From positions 1-35,381 of the forward strand of contig JBGGNG010000093.1 of the NCBI GenBank assembly GCA_041287635.1: a DNA stretch of 35,381 nt. Reading direction: 5' to 3'. Each line of letters opens with the position of its first letter. The first letter of the stretch is position 1. The notes beneath the pieces are model-generated. The model was not told where the DNA came from. It saw only the letters and a list, made by a program, of their open reading frames with translations, and searched no databases. The position numbers were made by a program, and so were the translations under genes. This DNA comes from JAOUEA01 sp041287635. Its GTDB lineage: Bacteria > Actinomycetota > UBA4738 > HRBIN12. Below are positions 7,607 through 14,858 of this stretch, piece by piece.

Positions 7607-7677
7607 CTGGGGCGCAAGGATTCGAACCTCGACTAACAGGGCCAGAACCTGTCGTGCTGCCGTTACACCACGCCCCA
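7607..7677 (-). tRNA. tRNA-Gln (anticodon CUG)
   Basis: Minus-strand cloverleaf: acceptor TGGGGCG pairs perfectly with CGCCCCA, anticodon stem ACAGG/CCTGT holds loop TTCTGGC with anticodon CTG, and the T arm is CGAGG-TTCGAAT-CCTTG. Discriminator is G; CCA is not encoded, unlike the tRNA-Glu gene at 253-328. It reads CAG codons. A TAGCAT box upstream on the minus strand may be its promoter. Confidence 0.97.
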
Positions 7678-7778
7678 ACGTGGCCCGAGCATGCTAACAA
7701 CGAGGGGCACCATCAGCCAGGATCCCCGGCGCCGTCCCGACCCAGCCTGCGCCGCAACCGCGTTCACGGCCCCGAGGT

Positions 7779-7808
7779 TTGACCGCCGTGTGCTCGGAGG
7801 ACTACGGT
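7779..7808 (+). promoter_or_regulatory. Predicted promoter of the HU gene
   Basis: TTGACC (7779-7784) and TACGGT (7803-7808) are spaced by 18 nt. The leader to ATG 7847 would be about 32 nt and contains the ribosome site. One of the two best housekeeping-type promoters in the window. Confidence 0.65.
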
Positions 7809-7846
7809 GGAGCCTCGGAACCCTTGCACGACCGGAGGGAGCAGCC

Positions 7847-8137
7847 ATGAACAAGGGTGGCTTGGTCGCAGAGGTCTCCAGACGCACCGGCCTGTCGAAG
7901 GCCGATGCAGGTCGGGCGATCGACGCGATGATCGATTCGATCCGGGACTCCGTCGTCCGAGGCGAGCGCGTCACCCTCGCCGACTTCGGCACCTTTGAAC
8001 GCAGGCATCGCAACGAGCGCATCGCACGGAACCCGCGCAGACCGCAGATCCCGATCGTCGTGCCGGCACGCGACCTCCCGGCGTTCACGCCGGGCAAGGA
8101 GTTCCGCGAACAGGTCGTGACGACGTCCGACGCCTGA
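7847..8137 (+). CDS. HU-family nucleoid DNA-binding protein
   Basis: 96 residues, normal for HU. The N-terminal helical part MNKGGLVAEVSRRTGLSKA is the dimerisation region; the core VTLADFGTFERRHRNERIARNP is the classic (L/I)-x-x-F-G-T-F motif with a basic beta-arm that grips DNA; the end FTPGKEFREQV matches the family's FKPGK C-terminus. It bends and compacts DNA in the nucleoid. ATG 7847 follows GGAGGGAGC at proper distance. The gene is monocistronic: its own promoter lies upstream and a perfect hairpin follows the stop. No Lys/Ala-rich tail like that of mycobacterial HupB is present. Confidence 0.95.
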   Translation: MNKGGLVAEVSRRTGLSKADAGRAIDAMIDSIRDSVVRGERVTLADFGTFERRHRNERIARNPRRPQIPIVVPARDLPAFTPGKEFREQVVTTSDA

Positions 8138-8145
8138 TCGTCGGG

Positions 8146-8163
8146 CGGACCGTGAGCGGTCCG
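8146..8163. terminator. Hairpin terminator between HU and the cold-shock-like gene
   Basis: CGGACCG (8146-8152) pairs exactly with CGGTCCG (8157-8163) around loop TGAG, nine nt after the HU stop. It lies between convergent genes and may serve both. No U-tract. Confidence 0.65.
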
Positions 8164-8173
8164 GGCCGGCCGG

Positions 8174-8383
8174 TCACTCGAACGTGACGAGGCGCAGCCC
8201 GCGCGCCACCGGCCCGCCCTCGGCCTCCTCGAGGTCGAACGCGACGCGCTGGCCCAGTCGCAGCGTGAGGATGCCGGAGCGCTCGAGCGACGTGGCGTCG
8301 ATCGCCACCTCGGTACGGTCGTCCATCAGCAGCGAGCCGGTGACGCCCGCCAGGTCGAACTCCTTGATCGTGCCCTGCGCCAT
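8174..8383 (-). CDS. Divergent cold-shock-domain-like small protein
   Basis: 69 residues, the length of a single cold-shock domain. The start MAQGTIKEFDLAGVTGSLL resembles CspA's M-x-x-G-x-V-K-W-F-N but the RNA-binding motifs are gone: RNP1 (K-G-F-G-F-I) is replaced by VTGSLL, and RNP2 (V-F-V-H) by VAID. The end GQRVAFDLEEAEGGPVARGLRLV keeps the usual strand-turn-strand G-x-x-V-x-F-x-x-x-x-x-x-x-G-x-x-A-x-x-(V/L) pattern. It is therefore probably an OB-fold protein without canonical nucleic-acid binding. The start follows GAGGAG, which overlaps the end of cofC, 16 nt away, so the two are co-transcribed. Function unknown. Confidence 0.7.
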   Translation of the reverse strand: MAQGTIKEFDLAGVTGSLLMDDRTEVAIDATSLERSGILTLRLGQRVAFDLEEAEGGPVARGLRLVTFE

Positions 8384-8399
8384 CGGTCGTTCGTCTCCT

Positions 8400-9044
8400 C
8401 TAGGTCCGGGTGGCGATCCGCACCCCGAGGTCGAGGTCGCGGCAGACCTGCAGCGTCCGCCCCTCGTGGCGCGACTCCAGCACGGTGAGGATATCGCTCG
8501 GGAGGTCGAGGTCGAAGGCGAGCTCCGGCACGTCGACGACGGCGGTCGGCACATCGGCCTCGGCTGCCCCCTGCAGGTGCCGGCGGTAGGAATCGGGCCC
8601 GAACCGCGCATCGATCGCCGCGGGGGGGCGACGGATGAGCAGGTTCGTGCCTGTCTCGTCGGCAGACGGCGCGACGACGACGGCGCCGAGCGTGCGGAGC
8701 GCTCTCGTGAGCGTGCCGTGGGTCACGAGGGGCGTGTCGGGAAGCAGCACCGCGAGGGTGTCGACCGATCGCCCCTCAGCCTCCTCCTCGACCTGGCGGA
8801 TCGCGTTGGAGAGCGGCGGTTGCTCCTCCTCGACCGCGTGCGCTCCCCGCGACATCGCGATCTCCAGCACGGCCTCGTCGGGCGAGACCACCCACGTCTG
8901 CCATCCGCCGAGTTGGAGGGTGACGTCGAGGACGTCCTCGAGCATGGCGAGCGTGAGTGCACCGCGCTCGAGCGGCGACAACACCGGATCGAGACGCCCC
9001 TTGGACTCGGACAGCGACTTGACGGGCAGGGCGATCACACGCAC
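8400..9044 (-). CDS. cofC: 2-phospho-L-lactate / phosphoenolpyruvate guanylyltransferase (F420 biosynthesis)
   Basis: 214 residues. The N-terminus RVIALPVKSLSESKGRL is the CofC/FbiD nucleotide-binding motif (L-P-V-K-x-x-x-x-x-K-x-R-L), followed by SPLERGALTLAMLEDVL and a mid-protein LAVLLPDTPLV that matches the L-P-x-D-x-P-L metal/GTP site. The tail FDLDLPSDI is also typical. The enzyme joins GTP to 2-phospholactate or PEP to start the side chain of cofactor F420 in the cytoplasm. GTG 9044 is chosen because the conserved domain starts right there and a TAGGCT box ends 8 nt upstream; the open frame runs further but would add a region without conservation. It is followed by the cold-shock-like gene in the same unit. 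No other F420 gene is in view. Confidence 0.88.
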   Translation of the reverse strand: MRVIALPVKSLSESKGRLDPVLSPLERGALTLAMLEDVLDVTLQLGGWQTWVVSPDEAVLEIAMSRGAHAVEEEQPPLSNAIRQVEEEAEGRSVDTLAVLLPDTPLVTHGTLTRALRTLGAVVVAPSADETGTNLLIRRPPAAIDARFGPDSYRRHLQGAAEADVPTAVVDVPELAFDLDLPSDILTVLESRHEGRTLQVCRDLDLGVRIATRT

Positions 9045-9052
9045 GACGCGCC

Positions 9053-9058
9053 AGCCTA
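9053..9058 (-). promoter_or_regulatory. Predicted -10 box (leaderless) of cofC
   Basis: Minus-strand TAGGCT stands 8 nt before GTG 9044; no ribosome site is present. Confidence 0.5.
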
Positions 9059-9165
9059 GCGGCTGCCTCGACGCTCGGTCGCCCGTGCGCCCGCGATAGG
9101 CTCTCGGCGCCGCGCCGTTGCGGCTCGACGGAAAGGACTGATCGCTGGCCGAGCCCTGGTACCAC

Positions 9166-9825
9166 GTGGCGAAGGCGGTCTCGATCCCACCGGTCCGCGG
9201 GTGGTTCCGGCTCCGGTACGAGGGGCTCGAGCATGTGCCGCCTACCGGTCCGGCGATCGTGGCGTGCAACCACATCTCCTACCTCGACCCGCTGACGAAC
9301 GCGTCCGCGGTGATGAAGGCCGGCCGGCGTCCGCGGTTCCTCGCGAAGGACGAGCTGTTCCACATCCCTGTGGTCGGCCTGGCGTTCAAGGGCGCGAAAC
9401 AGATCCCGGTGGTGCGTGGCAGGGGCAGCGCGACCGCGGCGCTCGACGCCGCCGAGCGGTCGATCACCGAGGGAGAGCTCGTGATGATCTATCCCGAAGG
9501 CACCGTGACGAAGCGCTCCGACCATCTGCCGATGCGGGGGAAGACCGGCGTGGTCAGACTCTCGCTCGCGACGGGGGTGCCGATCACGCCGCTCGCGAGC
9601 TGGGGGTCGCAGGCGGTGTGGCAGAAGTCCGGCAAGGGGAGCCTGAAGTTCGGACGGCCGGTCTGGTTGCGCGTCGGACCGCCGATCGATCTCTCGAGCA
9701 GGCGCGACGAGGTGGGCGACGTCGAGGCGCTCCGCTCGATGACCGCCGATCTGATGTCGGTGCTGACGGCGATGGTCGAGGGCCTGCGGGAGGCGTACCC
9801 GAGTCGCTGGTCCGACGACGGGTAG
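9166..9825 (+). CDS. 1-acyl-sn-glycerol-3-phosphate acyltransferase (PlsC family)
   Basis: 219 residues from GTG 9166. The acyltransferase block I is NHISYLD (His36, Asp41; H-x4-D), and block III is YPEGT (Glu111). The domain runs AIVACNHISYLDP, RFLAKDELFHIPVVG, IPVVRGRG, MIYPEGTVTKRSDHLP and GVPITPLASWGS in the standard order. It acylates lysophosphatidate to phosphatidate at the inner membrane face. Start choice is uncertain: GTG 9166 has no ribosome site, while an in-frame CTG at 9145 follows GAAAGGA by 7 nt and would add LAEPWYH, which looks like the normal N-terminus of actinobacterial homologues. It ends 10 nt before the PLP enzyme, whose -10 box overlaps the PlsC stop codon. Confidence 0.88.
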   Translation: MAKAVSIPPVRGWFRLRYEGLEHVPPTGPAIVACNHISYLDPLTNASAVMKAGRRPRFLAKDELFHIPVVGLAFKGAKQIPVVRGRGSATAALDAAERSITEGELVMIYPEGTVTKRSDHLPMRGKTGVVRLSLATGVPITPLASWGSQAVWQKSGKGSLKFGRPVWLRVGPPIDLSSRRDEVGDVEALRSMTADLMSVLTAMVEGLREAYPSRWSDDG

Positions 9826-9828
9826 GCT
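9823..9828 (+). promoter_or_regulatory. Predicted -10 box (leaderless) of the PLP enzyme gene
   Basis: TAGGCT begins on the plsC stop codon (TAG) and is followed by 7 nt and ATG 9836. Confidence 0.5.
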
Positions 9829-9835
9829 CCGAGAC

Positions 9836-11014
9836 ATGACCGACGGCCGGGGGTTCTCGACGAGGGCTGTGCACGGCGCCACGCCGAGGGTCGAGCAGGA
9901 GACGCCGAGCGTGCCGCTCTATCAGACCTCGACGTTCCGCTTCCTCGATTCCGAGGCCTATGCCGAGACGATCGCGTTCCGCGCCCCGGGCTACACCTAC
10001 ACCCGCGGGTACGGGAACCCGACCGTCGCCGCGTTCGAACAGCAGATGGCCGAGCTCGAGGGTACGTCGGCCGCGTTCGGCTTCGCATCCGGCATGGCCG
10101 GGATCCACTCGGTGTTCGCGGCCCACGCCGGCGCGGGGGACCGCGTGGTCATGAGCCCCGAGCTGTACGGGGGCACGTACGCCCTCGCCACCCGCGTGCT
10201 GCCTCGCAACGGGGTGGAGGTCACTCTCGTCGATCCCCATGACCTCGATGCCGTGCGAGCGGCCCTGCCGGGCGCGGCGCTGTTCCACGTGGAGACGATC
10301 GCGAACCCGAACGTGACCGTCGCCGACCTCGAGGCGCTCGGCGCGGCGTGCCGCGACGCCGGCGTGTCCGCGTCGGTCGACAACACGTTCGCGTCGCCAT
10401 ACCTCTGCACACCCGCCGCGTACGGCTTCGACTACGTCTGCCACTCGGCCACGAAGTACGTCGGGGGTCACCACGACCTGATCGCGGGCGTGGTGTGCAC
10501 GAGCGATGCCGGCCGCGACCGGCTGCGCGACGTGGCGATCGACACGGGGGGCACGATGGCCCCGTTCGAGGCGTGGCTCTGCCTGCGTGGCCTGATGACG
10601 CTCGCGGTGCGCATGGATCGTCACTCGGCCAACGCGATGACGCTCGCGACCGCCCTCGAAGGACATCCCAAGATCGAGCGCGTGCGGTACCCGGGCCTCG
10701 CCTCGCACCCGCAGCACGAGGTGGCGGCGCGACAGTTCGCTCGCGGCTTCGGCGGCATGATGGCGATCGAGGTCGCGGGCGGCGTCGACGGGGGGCAACG
10801 GTTCTGCGACGCGCTCGAGCTCGCGTGGGTCGCGACGAGCCTCGGTGGCACGCACACCCTCGTCGGCCACGCCGCCTCGACGACGCACCGGCAGATGGAC
10901 CCGGCCGCGCGACGGGCCGCGGGCATCGCCGACGGGCTCGTGCGGGTGAGCGTCGGCATCGAGGACATCGAGGACATCCTCGAGGACGTCGAGCGGGCGC
11001 TGGAGAAGGTGTGA
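9836..11014 (+). CDS. Trans-sulfuration family PLP enzyme (cystathionine gamma-synthase / gamma-lyase type)
   Basis: 392 residues. Family marks: start FSTRAVHGATPR; phosphate-binding YTRGYGNPT (55-63); FASGMAGI; VDNTFASPYL with the PLP-ring Asp182; and SATKYVGGHHDLIAG with the Schiff-base Lys207; a C-terminal VRVSVGIEDIEDI carries the substrate-binding Arg. It is a cytoplasmic enzyme of sulfur amino acid metabolism; synthase, gamma-lyase or O-acetylhomoserine sulfhydrylase cannot be told apart from these motifs. The spacing R-G-Y-G-N-P-T has one residue more than the common Y-S-R-x-x-N-P-T. Its TGA overlaps the GTG of ddl by 4 nt (GTGA), so the two are translationally coupled although they are not in one pathway. 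Confidence 0.9.
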   Translation: MTDGRGFSTRAVHGATPRVEQETPSVPLYQTSTFRFLDSEAYAETIAFRAPGYTYTRGYGNPTVAAFEQQMAELEGTSAAFGFASGMAGIHSVFAAHAGAGDRVVMSPELYGGTYALATRVLPRNGVEVTLVDPHDLDAVRAALPGAALFHVETIANPNVTVADLEALGAACRDAGVSASVDNTFASPYLCTPAAYGFDYVCHSATKYVGGHHDLIAGVVCTSDAGRDRLRDVAIDTGGTMAPFEAWLCLRGLMTLAVRMDRHSANAMTLATALEGHPKIERVRYPGLASHPQHEVAARQFARGFGGMMAIEVAGGVDGGQRFCDALELAWVATSLGGTHTLVGHAASTTHRQMDPAARRAAGIADGLVRVSVGIEDIEDILEDVERALEKV

Positions 11015-12141
11015 GCGGGCGGCGCCGCATCGTGGTGCTGTTCGGGGGTCAGTCCGCCGAGCACGAGATCAGCTGCATCTCCGCCCGCTCGGTGATGGAC
11101 GCCCTCGACCCGGCGCGGTTCGACGTGGTGCCGGTGGGCATCACGAAGCGGGGAACATGGCACCTGATGTCGGGGCCGCCGGCGCTGCCGTCGGAGACGG
11201 GGCGCATGCCCGAGGTGACCACGGGGGCCGGCGCGGGCGAAGGGGTCTCATTCGGGGGGGAAGGCGTCCGCCGTGAGCTCGTCGCTGCGGATGGCACCCG
11301 TGCTCCGATCGACGTGGTGCTGCCCGTTCTGCACGGTCCGATGGGCGAGGACGGCGCGGTGCAGGGCTTGTTCGAGCTCGCCGACATGCCGTACGTGGGG
11401 GCCGGCGTGCTCGGCTCGGCGATCGGCATGGACAAGGCGATCCAGAAGGTGCTGTTCACGGCCGCCGGGTTGCCTGTGGGCCCGTGGGACGCGGTCCGCG
11501 AGCCCGAGTGGCGGGAGGATCCGGAGGGGGTCGCGGCCCGGATCGCGGCCCTCGGCTTCCCGGTCTTCGTGAAGCCCGCGACGCTCGGCTCGTCGGTGGG
11601 CATCACGAAGGCCCACGATGCCGGGGAGCTCGACGCCTCGATGGCCGAGGCGTTCCGGTTCGCCCGCAAGGTCGTGGTCGAGCAGGGCTTCGAGGGCGTG
11701 CGCGAGATCGAGTGCGCGGTGCTCGGCAACGACGACCCGGTCGCGTCGGTCTGCGGCGAGATCGTGCCGACGGGACACGAGTTCTACGACTACGCCTCGA
11801 AGTACCTCGACGCCCAGGGCGCCCGTCTCGACGTCCCGGCCGACGTTGATCCCGCGGTGCAGGCGCGCGTGCAACGCATGGCGGTGACCGCGTTCCGGGC
11901 TGTCGAGTGCTGGGGCATGGCGAGGGTCGACTTCTTCCTTCGCGGCGACGAACTGCTCGTCAACGAGATCAATACGATCCCCGGGTTCACCGAGATCAGC
12001 ATGTACCCGAAGCTCTGGGGCGCGAGCGGGCTCGGCTACGGCGACCTGATCGAGCGGCTGATCGACCTGGCGGTCGAGCGCCACGGTGCGGAGCGTCAGA
12101 AGCGGACGACGGCGCCCGAGCTCGAGTCGCCGCCGGCCTGA
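11011..12141 (+). CDS. ddl: D-alanine--D-alanine ligase
   Basis: 376 residues. It makes the D-Ala-D-Ala dipeptide for peptidoglycan, using ATP, in the cytoplasm. The N-terminus RIVVLFGGQSAEHEIS is the Ddl signature 1 (G-G-x-S-x-E-H-x-(I/V)-S); central VLPVLHGPMGEDGAVQGLFE and PYVGAGVLGSAIGMDK are the second; the ATP-grasp loop includes FPVFVKPATLGSSVGI; the end RVDFFLRGDELLVNEINTIPGF in two parts carries the Mg ligands Glu and Asn. The start GTG 11011 overlaps the stop of the PLP enzyme and follows GGAG at 5 nt. An Ala/Gly-rich insert near residues 65-85 (TTGAGAGEGVSFGGEG) is a flexible loop. Ends with a short hairpin-prone stretch before the convergent Lrp-like gene. Confidence 0.95.
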   Translation: MSGRRRIVVLFGGQSAEHEISCISARSVMDALDPARFDVVPVGITKRGTWHLMSGPPALPSETGRMPEVTTGAGAGEGVSFGGEGVRRELVAADGTRAPIDVVLPVLHGPMGEDGAVQGLFELADMPYVGAGVLGSAIGMDKAIQKVLFTAAGLPVGPWDAVREPEWREDPEGVAARIAALGFPVFVKPATLGSSVGITKAHDAGELDASMAEAFRFARKVVVEQGFEGVREIECAVLGNDDPVASVCGEIVPTGHEFYDYASKYLDAQGARLDVPADVDPAVQARVQRMAVTAFRAVECWGMARVDFFLRGDELLVNEINTIPGFTEISMYPKLWGASGLGYGDLIERLIDLAVERHGAERQKRTTAPELESPPA

Positions 12142-12160
12142 CCGACCGGGCGTGGGTGCC

Positions 12161-12394
12161 CTAGAGGTGCACGACCGGGCAGGTCAGGGTGCGCGTGATG
12201 CCCTCGACGGCCTGGATGCGAGCCACGACCAGCTTCCCGAGTTCGTCGACGGTCTTCGCCTCGGCGCGCACGATCACGTCGTAGGGGCCGGTGACGTCCT
12301 CGGCTTCGGCGACACCGGCGATCGCGCGAACGGCATCGGCGACCGCCGCTGCCTTGCCCACCTCGGTCTGGATCAGGATGTACGCGTGAACCAC
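12161..12394 (-). CDS. Stand-alone Lrp/AsnC ligand-binding (RAM) domain protein
   Basis: 77 residues, only the alpha-beta RAM domain of Lrp/AsnC regulators; the helix-turn-helix is absent. The pattern VHAYILIQTEVGKAAAVADA, then GVAEAEDVTGPYDVIVRAE and VDELGKLVVARIQAVEGI, then TRTLTCPVV, is the typical beta-alpha-beta-beta-alpha-beta. Such small proteins form ligand-binding dimers/octamers (amino acids in known cases) and may modulate other regulators. GTG 12394 follows GGAGGGGG by 6 nt. It lies tail-to-tail with ddl. Widely found in Actinobacteria and Archaea; specific ligand unknown. Confidence 0.88.
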   Translation of the reverse strand: MVHAYILIQTEVGKAAAVADAVRAIAGVAEAEDVTGPYDVIVRAEAKTVDELGKLVVARIQAVEGITRTLTCPVVHL

Positions 12395-12468
12395 GTCGCC
12401 CCCTCCGCTCGTTGGGAGGCTGATGCTAGCCGTGGACGCTCACCCGGCGCAACGCGCATCCTTGCGGG

Positions 12469-12786
12469 GTGCAGTCGATCGAGATCGTGGCCGCGCTCGT
12501 CTTCGCGGCGCTCGGCGTGCGCTCCTTGGTGCATTGGGTCCGCACTCCCTACGAGAGCACGAGGGCCTCGGACCTCGCGCTCTACGCGCTCTTCGTGACG
12601 GGGCGCGTCGGCATGTGGTTCGTGCTGGCGGCCGCGTTCGCGCTCTATGCGCTCACGGACACGCGGGGCCGGGCGTTCGTCGATGACGCCCGCGAGTACC
12701 AGTGGCTGTACCTGGTGTTCCTTACGCTCGGAGCGGTGCAGTTCGTGGCCGCGTACTTTCTCGGACAGCGAGCGAAGGGCCGCTGA
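12469..12786 (+). CDS. Small three-helix membrane protein, unknown function
   Basis: 105 residues starting GTG 12469. Three hydrophobic segments are predicted by eye: about 4-22 (IEIVAALVFAALGVRSLV), 36-63 (ALYALFVTGRVGMWFVLAAAF, ending near ALYAL) and 77-98 (WLYLVFLTLGAVQFVAAYFL), with a basic C-terminal end (GQRAKGR). No family is recognised and no good ribosome site is present. It precedes the LolA-like/ABC operon by 51 nt but that operon has its own promoter and operator, so a functional link is only positional. Codon third positions are GC-rich as in the true genes nearby, and no other frame here is better. Confidence 0.7.
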   Translation: MQSIEIVAALVFAALGVRSLVHWVRTPYESTRASDLALYALFVTGRVGMWFVLAAAFALYALTDTRGRAFVDDAREYQWLYLVFLTLGAVQFVAAYFLGQRAKGR

Positions 12787-12813
12787 AGATCGCCGTGGAG
12801 GTTCCGCCATCGG

Positions 12814-12828
12814 TGTATCGGTGATACA
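12814..12828. promoter_or_regulatory. Perfect palindrome TGTATC-GGT-GATACA over the -10 box, candidate repressor operator
   Basis: A 6-3-6 dyad, flanked by further symmetric bases CGGTG (12811-12815) and CACCG (12830-12834). It overlaps the predicted -10 TACAAC (12825-12830) of the LolA-like/ABC operon, so an occupied site would block RNA polymerase. Size and symmetry suit a TetR-, PadR- or GntR-like repressor, none of which is encoded next to it. Confidence 0.6.
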
Positions 12829-12830
12829 AC
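12825..12830 (+). promoter_or_regulatory. Predicted -10 box (leaderless) of the LolA-like/ABC operon
   Basis: TACAAC is followed by 7 nt and ATG 12838; no ribosome site is present. It overlaps the 12814-12828 palindrome. Confidence 0.5.
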
Positions 12831-12837
12831 ACCGGCG

Positions 12838-13932
12838 ATGGCCCTTCCCCGGCACCGACGCCCGCTCGCCCTGATCCTCGCCGCGGTCACCGCCCTCGGT
12901 CTCATCGGTGTGTCGATCGCGACGGCCGACAACGACGAGCCGGTGCCCCCGGTCAAGCCCGCGCGGTTGATCGTCTCGACGCTGGAGGCTCTTTCCGCGC
13001 GCTTCTGGGTCTCCGGTGAAGTGGAAAGCAGGCTCGACCTCGGATTGCCGGTCGTCCCCGAGGAATGGGGCGGCGACTCGGGCCTCGTCGGGCTCGTCCG
13101 TGGCACCAACCGGTTCCGGCTGTGGCGCTCGCCGCGTGGCGTTCGCCTGGCCCACATGACCGACTCGAGCGAGCAGGTGTTCGTGGCGAACCGGCGCAAA
13201 GGCTGGTGGTGGGATTCTGTCGAGTTCCGGGCCACCAGGGTGCGGCGGCGAGACTTGCTCGACGCGTTGTACACGGGGTGGGTCGGTCGCATGCTGGCCA
13301 GCGGCGAGCAGTCCGCGGCGGCGATGACGACCGCGAGGCTCTCTGACCCCATCCGACTGGCGCGATACCTCCTGCGGGAGTTCGCACCTACGGCCTCGGT
13401 CCGCGTGCGCGGGACGACCGAGGTCGCCGGCAGGTCCGCGTATCGCTTGATCATGAACCCGAGGTCGGACGTCACCCTGATCGGCAGCGTGTCGCTCGCG
13501 ATCGACGTCGAGACCCGGCTTCCGCTGCGCGTTCGTGTCATGCCGAGTGGCTCACATGAGGCCGCGATCGAGGCGGTGTTCACCGAGGTGTCGTTCGATC
13601 GCGTGGGACGCCGCATGTTCCAGTTCCGGCCGCCGGCCGGCGCGGAGGTCGTCGACGCCCTCGACGATCTCGATTCCCGACACCGACGGCCCAGGGCGAT
13701 CCGCAGAGCGGTGCGACGTGCCGGCAGGAACGTGTCGATCATCGGCTCGGGGTTCGAGTCCAGGTGGATCGTGCGCCTGAAGAACGGCGCGCCGAGCTCG
13801 CTCGCTCAGCAGATGCCGTACCAGGGTCCGCTCGTCTCCGCCCTCTTGATCGACGGTCCGCGGCGTGATTGGCTCCTCGCGGGCCCGGTGCCCCTCGAGG
13901 TCCTGCAGGCCGACGCCGACCGCCTCTGGTGA
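12838..13932 (+). CDS. Exported LolA/RseB-like protein linked to an ABC exporter
   Basis: 364 residues. A signal peptide (HRRPLALILAAVTALGLIGV, possible cleavage after SIATA near residue 30) sends it out of the cytoplasm. The mature part looks like the LolA/LppX/RseB superfamily: repeated beta strands such as TNRFRLWRSPRGVRLAHM, RSAYRLIMNPRSDVTLIGSV and the late motif LPLRVRVMPSG followed by VFTEVSFDRVGRRMFQFRPP, a cue seen in actinobacterial lipoprotein-carrier-like proteins. The C-terminal ~100 residues (from about 280) are extra and end with VPLEVLQADADRLW. The TGA overlaps the GTG of the ABC ATPase by 4 nt, so the three genes form one coupled operon. Binding of a lipid or lipoprotein is inferred from fold resemblance only. 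Confidence 0.7.
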   Translation: MALPRHRRPLALILAAVTALGLIGVSIATADNDEPVPPVKPARLIVSTLEALSARFWVSGEVESRLDLGLPVVPEEWGGDSGLVGLVRGTNRFRLWRSPRGVRLAHMTDSSEQVFVANRRKGWWWDSVEFRATRVRRRDLLDALYTGWVGRMLASGEQSAAAMTTARLSDPIRLARYLLREFAPTASVRVRGTTEVAGRSAYRLIMNPRSDVTLIGSVSLAIDVETRLPLRVRVMPSGSHEAAIEAVFTEVSFDRVGRRMFQFRPPAGAEVVDALDDLDSRHRRPRAIRRAVRRAGRNVSIIGSGFESRWIVRLKNGAPSSLAQQMPYQGPLVSALLIDGPRRDWLLAGPVPLEVLQADADRLW

Positions 13933-14858
13933 GCTCGGTGCTCGCCGCGCGCGGGCTGACGAAACGGTACGGCTCGTTCACCGCGGTCCATCCCCTCGAT
14001 CTCGCGGTCGAGCAAGGTGAGATCTATGGATTCATCGGGCCGAACGGCGCGGGCAAGACGACCACGATCCGTATGGTGCTCGGCCTGATCTCACCGACGG
14101 CCGGATCGATAGAGATGTTTGGGGAACCGCTCGGACCTGACCGGGGCGCGCTGCGACGCGTGGGCGCGCTCGTCGAGGAGCCGGCGTTCTGGCCCTACCT
14201 GAGCGGGCGTCGCAACCTCGAGTACTTTGCCCGCGCCGGTGGTCGCACCGACGACACACGATCGCGCCTTCGACGGATCGAGGAAGTGCTCGGCACGGTC
14301 GGGTTGGCCGGCGTCGCCGATCGGAAGGTGAAGGCATTCAGCCAAGGCATGCGGCAGCGCCTGGGTATCGCGCAGGCTCTCCTCGGGGCTCCGGAGCTCC
14401 TGGTGTTGGACGAGCCGACGAACGGGCTCGACCCGACCGGGATGCGAGAGGTCCGGTCGCTGGTGCGTGGGTTGGCCGACGGGGGACTCAGCGTGCTCGT
14501 CTCGAGCCATCTGCTCGGTGAGGTCGAATCGATCTGTGACCGCGTGGGCGTCATGGCCGGCGGAAGGCTCGTCGCACAAGGGACACCACTGGCGTTGAGG
14601 GGTCCCTCGGACCGGATCGTGCTCGACGTCGGTGATGTGCAGCGAGCGATCCAGCTGCTCGCCGGCCTGCGTGGGGTCGAGATCGTGGGCGATCCAGCAG
14701 GGACGCGGCTCACGCTCGCCATCGACGGCCTGTCCGCGGCTGACGTGAACGCCGCCATCGTGCTGGGCGGGGTCGACGTCCACGCGATGATCCCGGTCGC
14801 CGCATCGCTGGACGACGCCTTCCACGACCTGGTGAAGGACGACGATGTTCCGCGTTGA
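13929..14858 (+). CDS. ABC transporter ATP-binding subunit (drug/lipid exporter-type)
   Basis: 309 residues from GTG 13929, which overlaps the previous stop (GTGA). Walker A is GPNGAGKT (37-44), the signature is FSQGMRQRLGIAQALL, Walker B LLVLDEPTNGLDP and the H-loop SSHLL. The layout with a loop GALVEEPAFWPYLSGRRNLEYFARAGG in two parts and a variable ~80-residue C-terminal domain is that of the CcmA/DrrA-type exporter ATPases. It energises the adjacent ABC-2 permease. Cytoplasmic peripheral subunit. Substrate unknown. The upstream LolA-like gene suggests lipid or lipoprotein-related traffic, by inference. Confidence 0.93.
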   Translation: MSSVLAARGLTKRYGSFTAVHPLDLAVEQGEIYGFIGPNGAGKTTTIRMVLGLISPTAGSIEMFGEPLGPDRGALRRVGALVEEPAFWPYLSGRRNLEYFARAGGRTDDTRSRLRRIEEVLGTVGLAGVADRKVKAFSQGMRQRLGIAQALLGAPELLVLDEPTNGLDPTGMREVRSLVRGLADGGLSVLVSSHLLGEVESICDRVGVMAGGRLVAQGTPLALRGPSDRIVLDVGDVQRAIQLLAGLRGVEIVGDPAGTRLTLAIDGLSAADVNAAIVLGGVDVHAMIPVAASLDDAFHDLVKDDDVPR

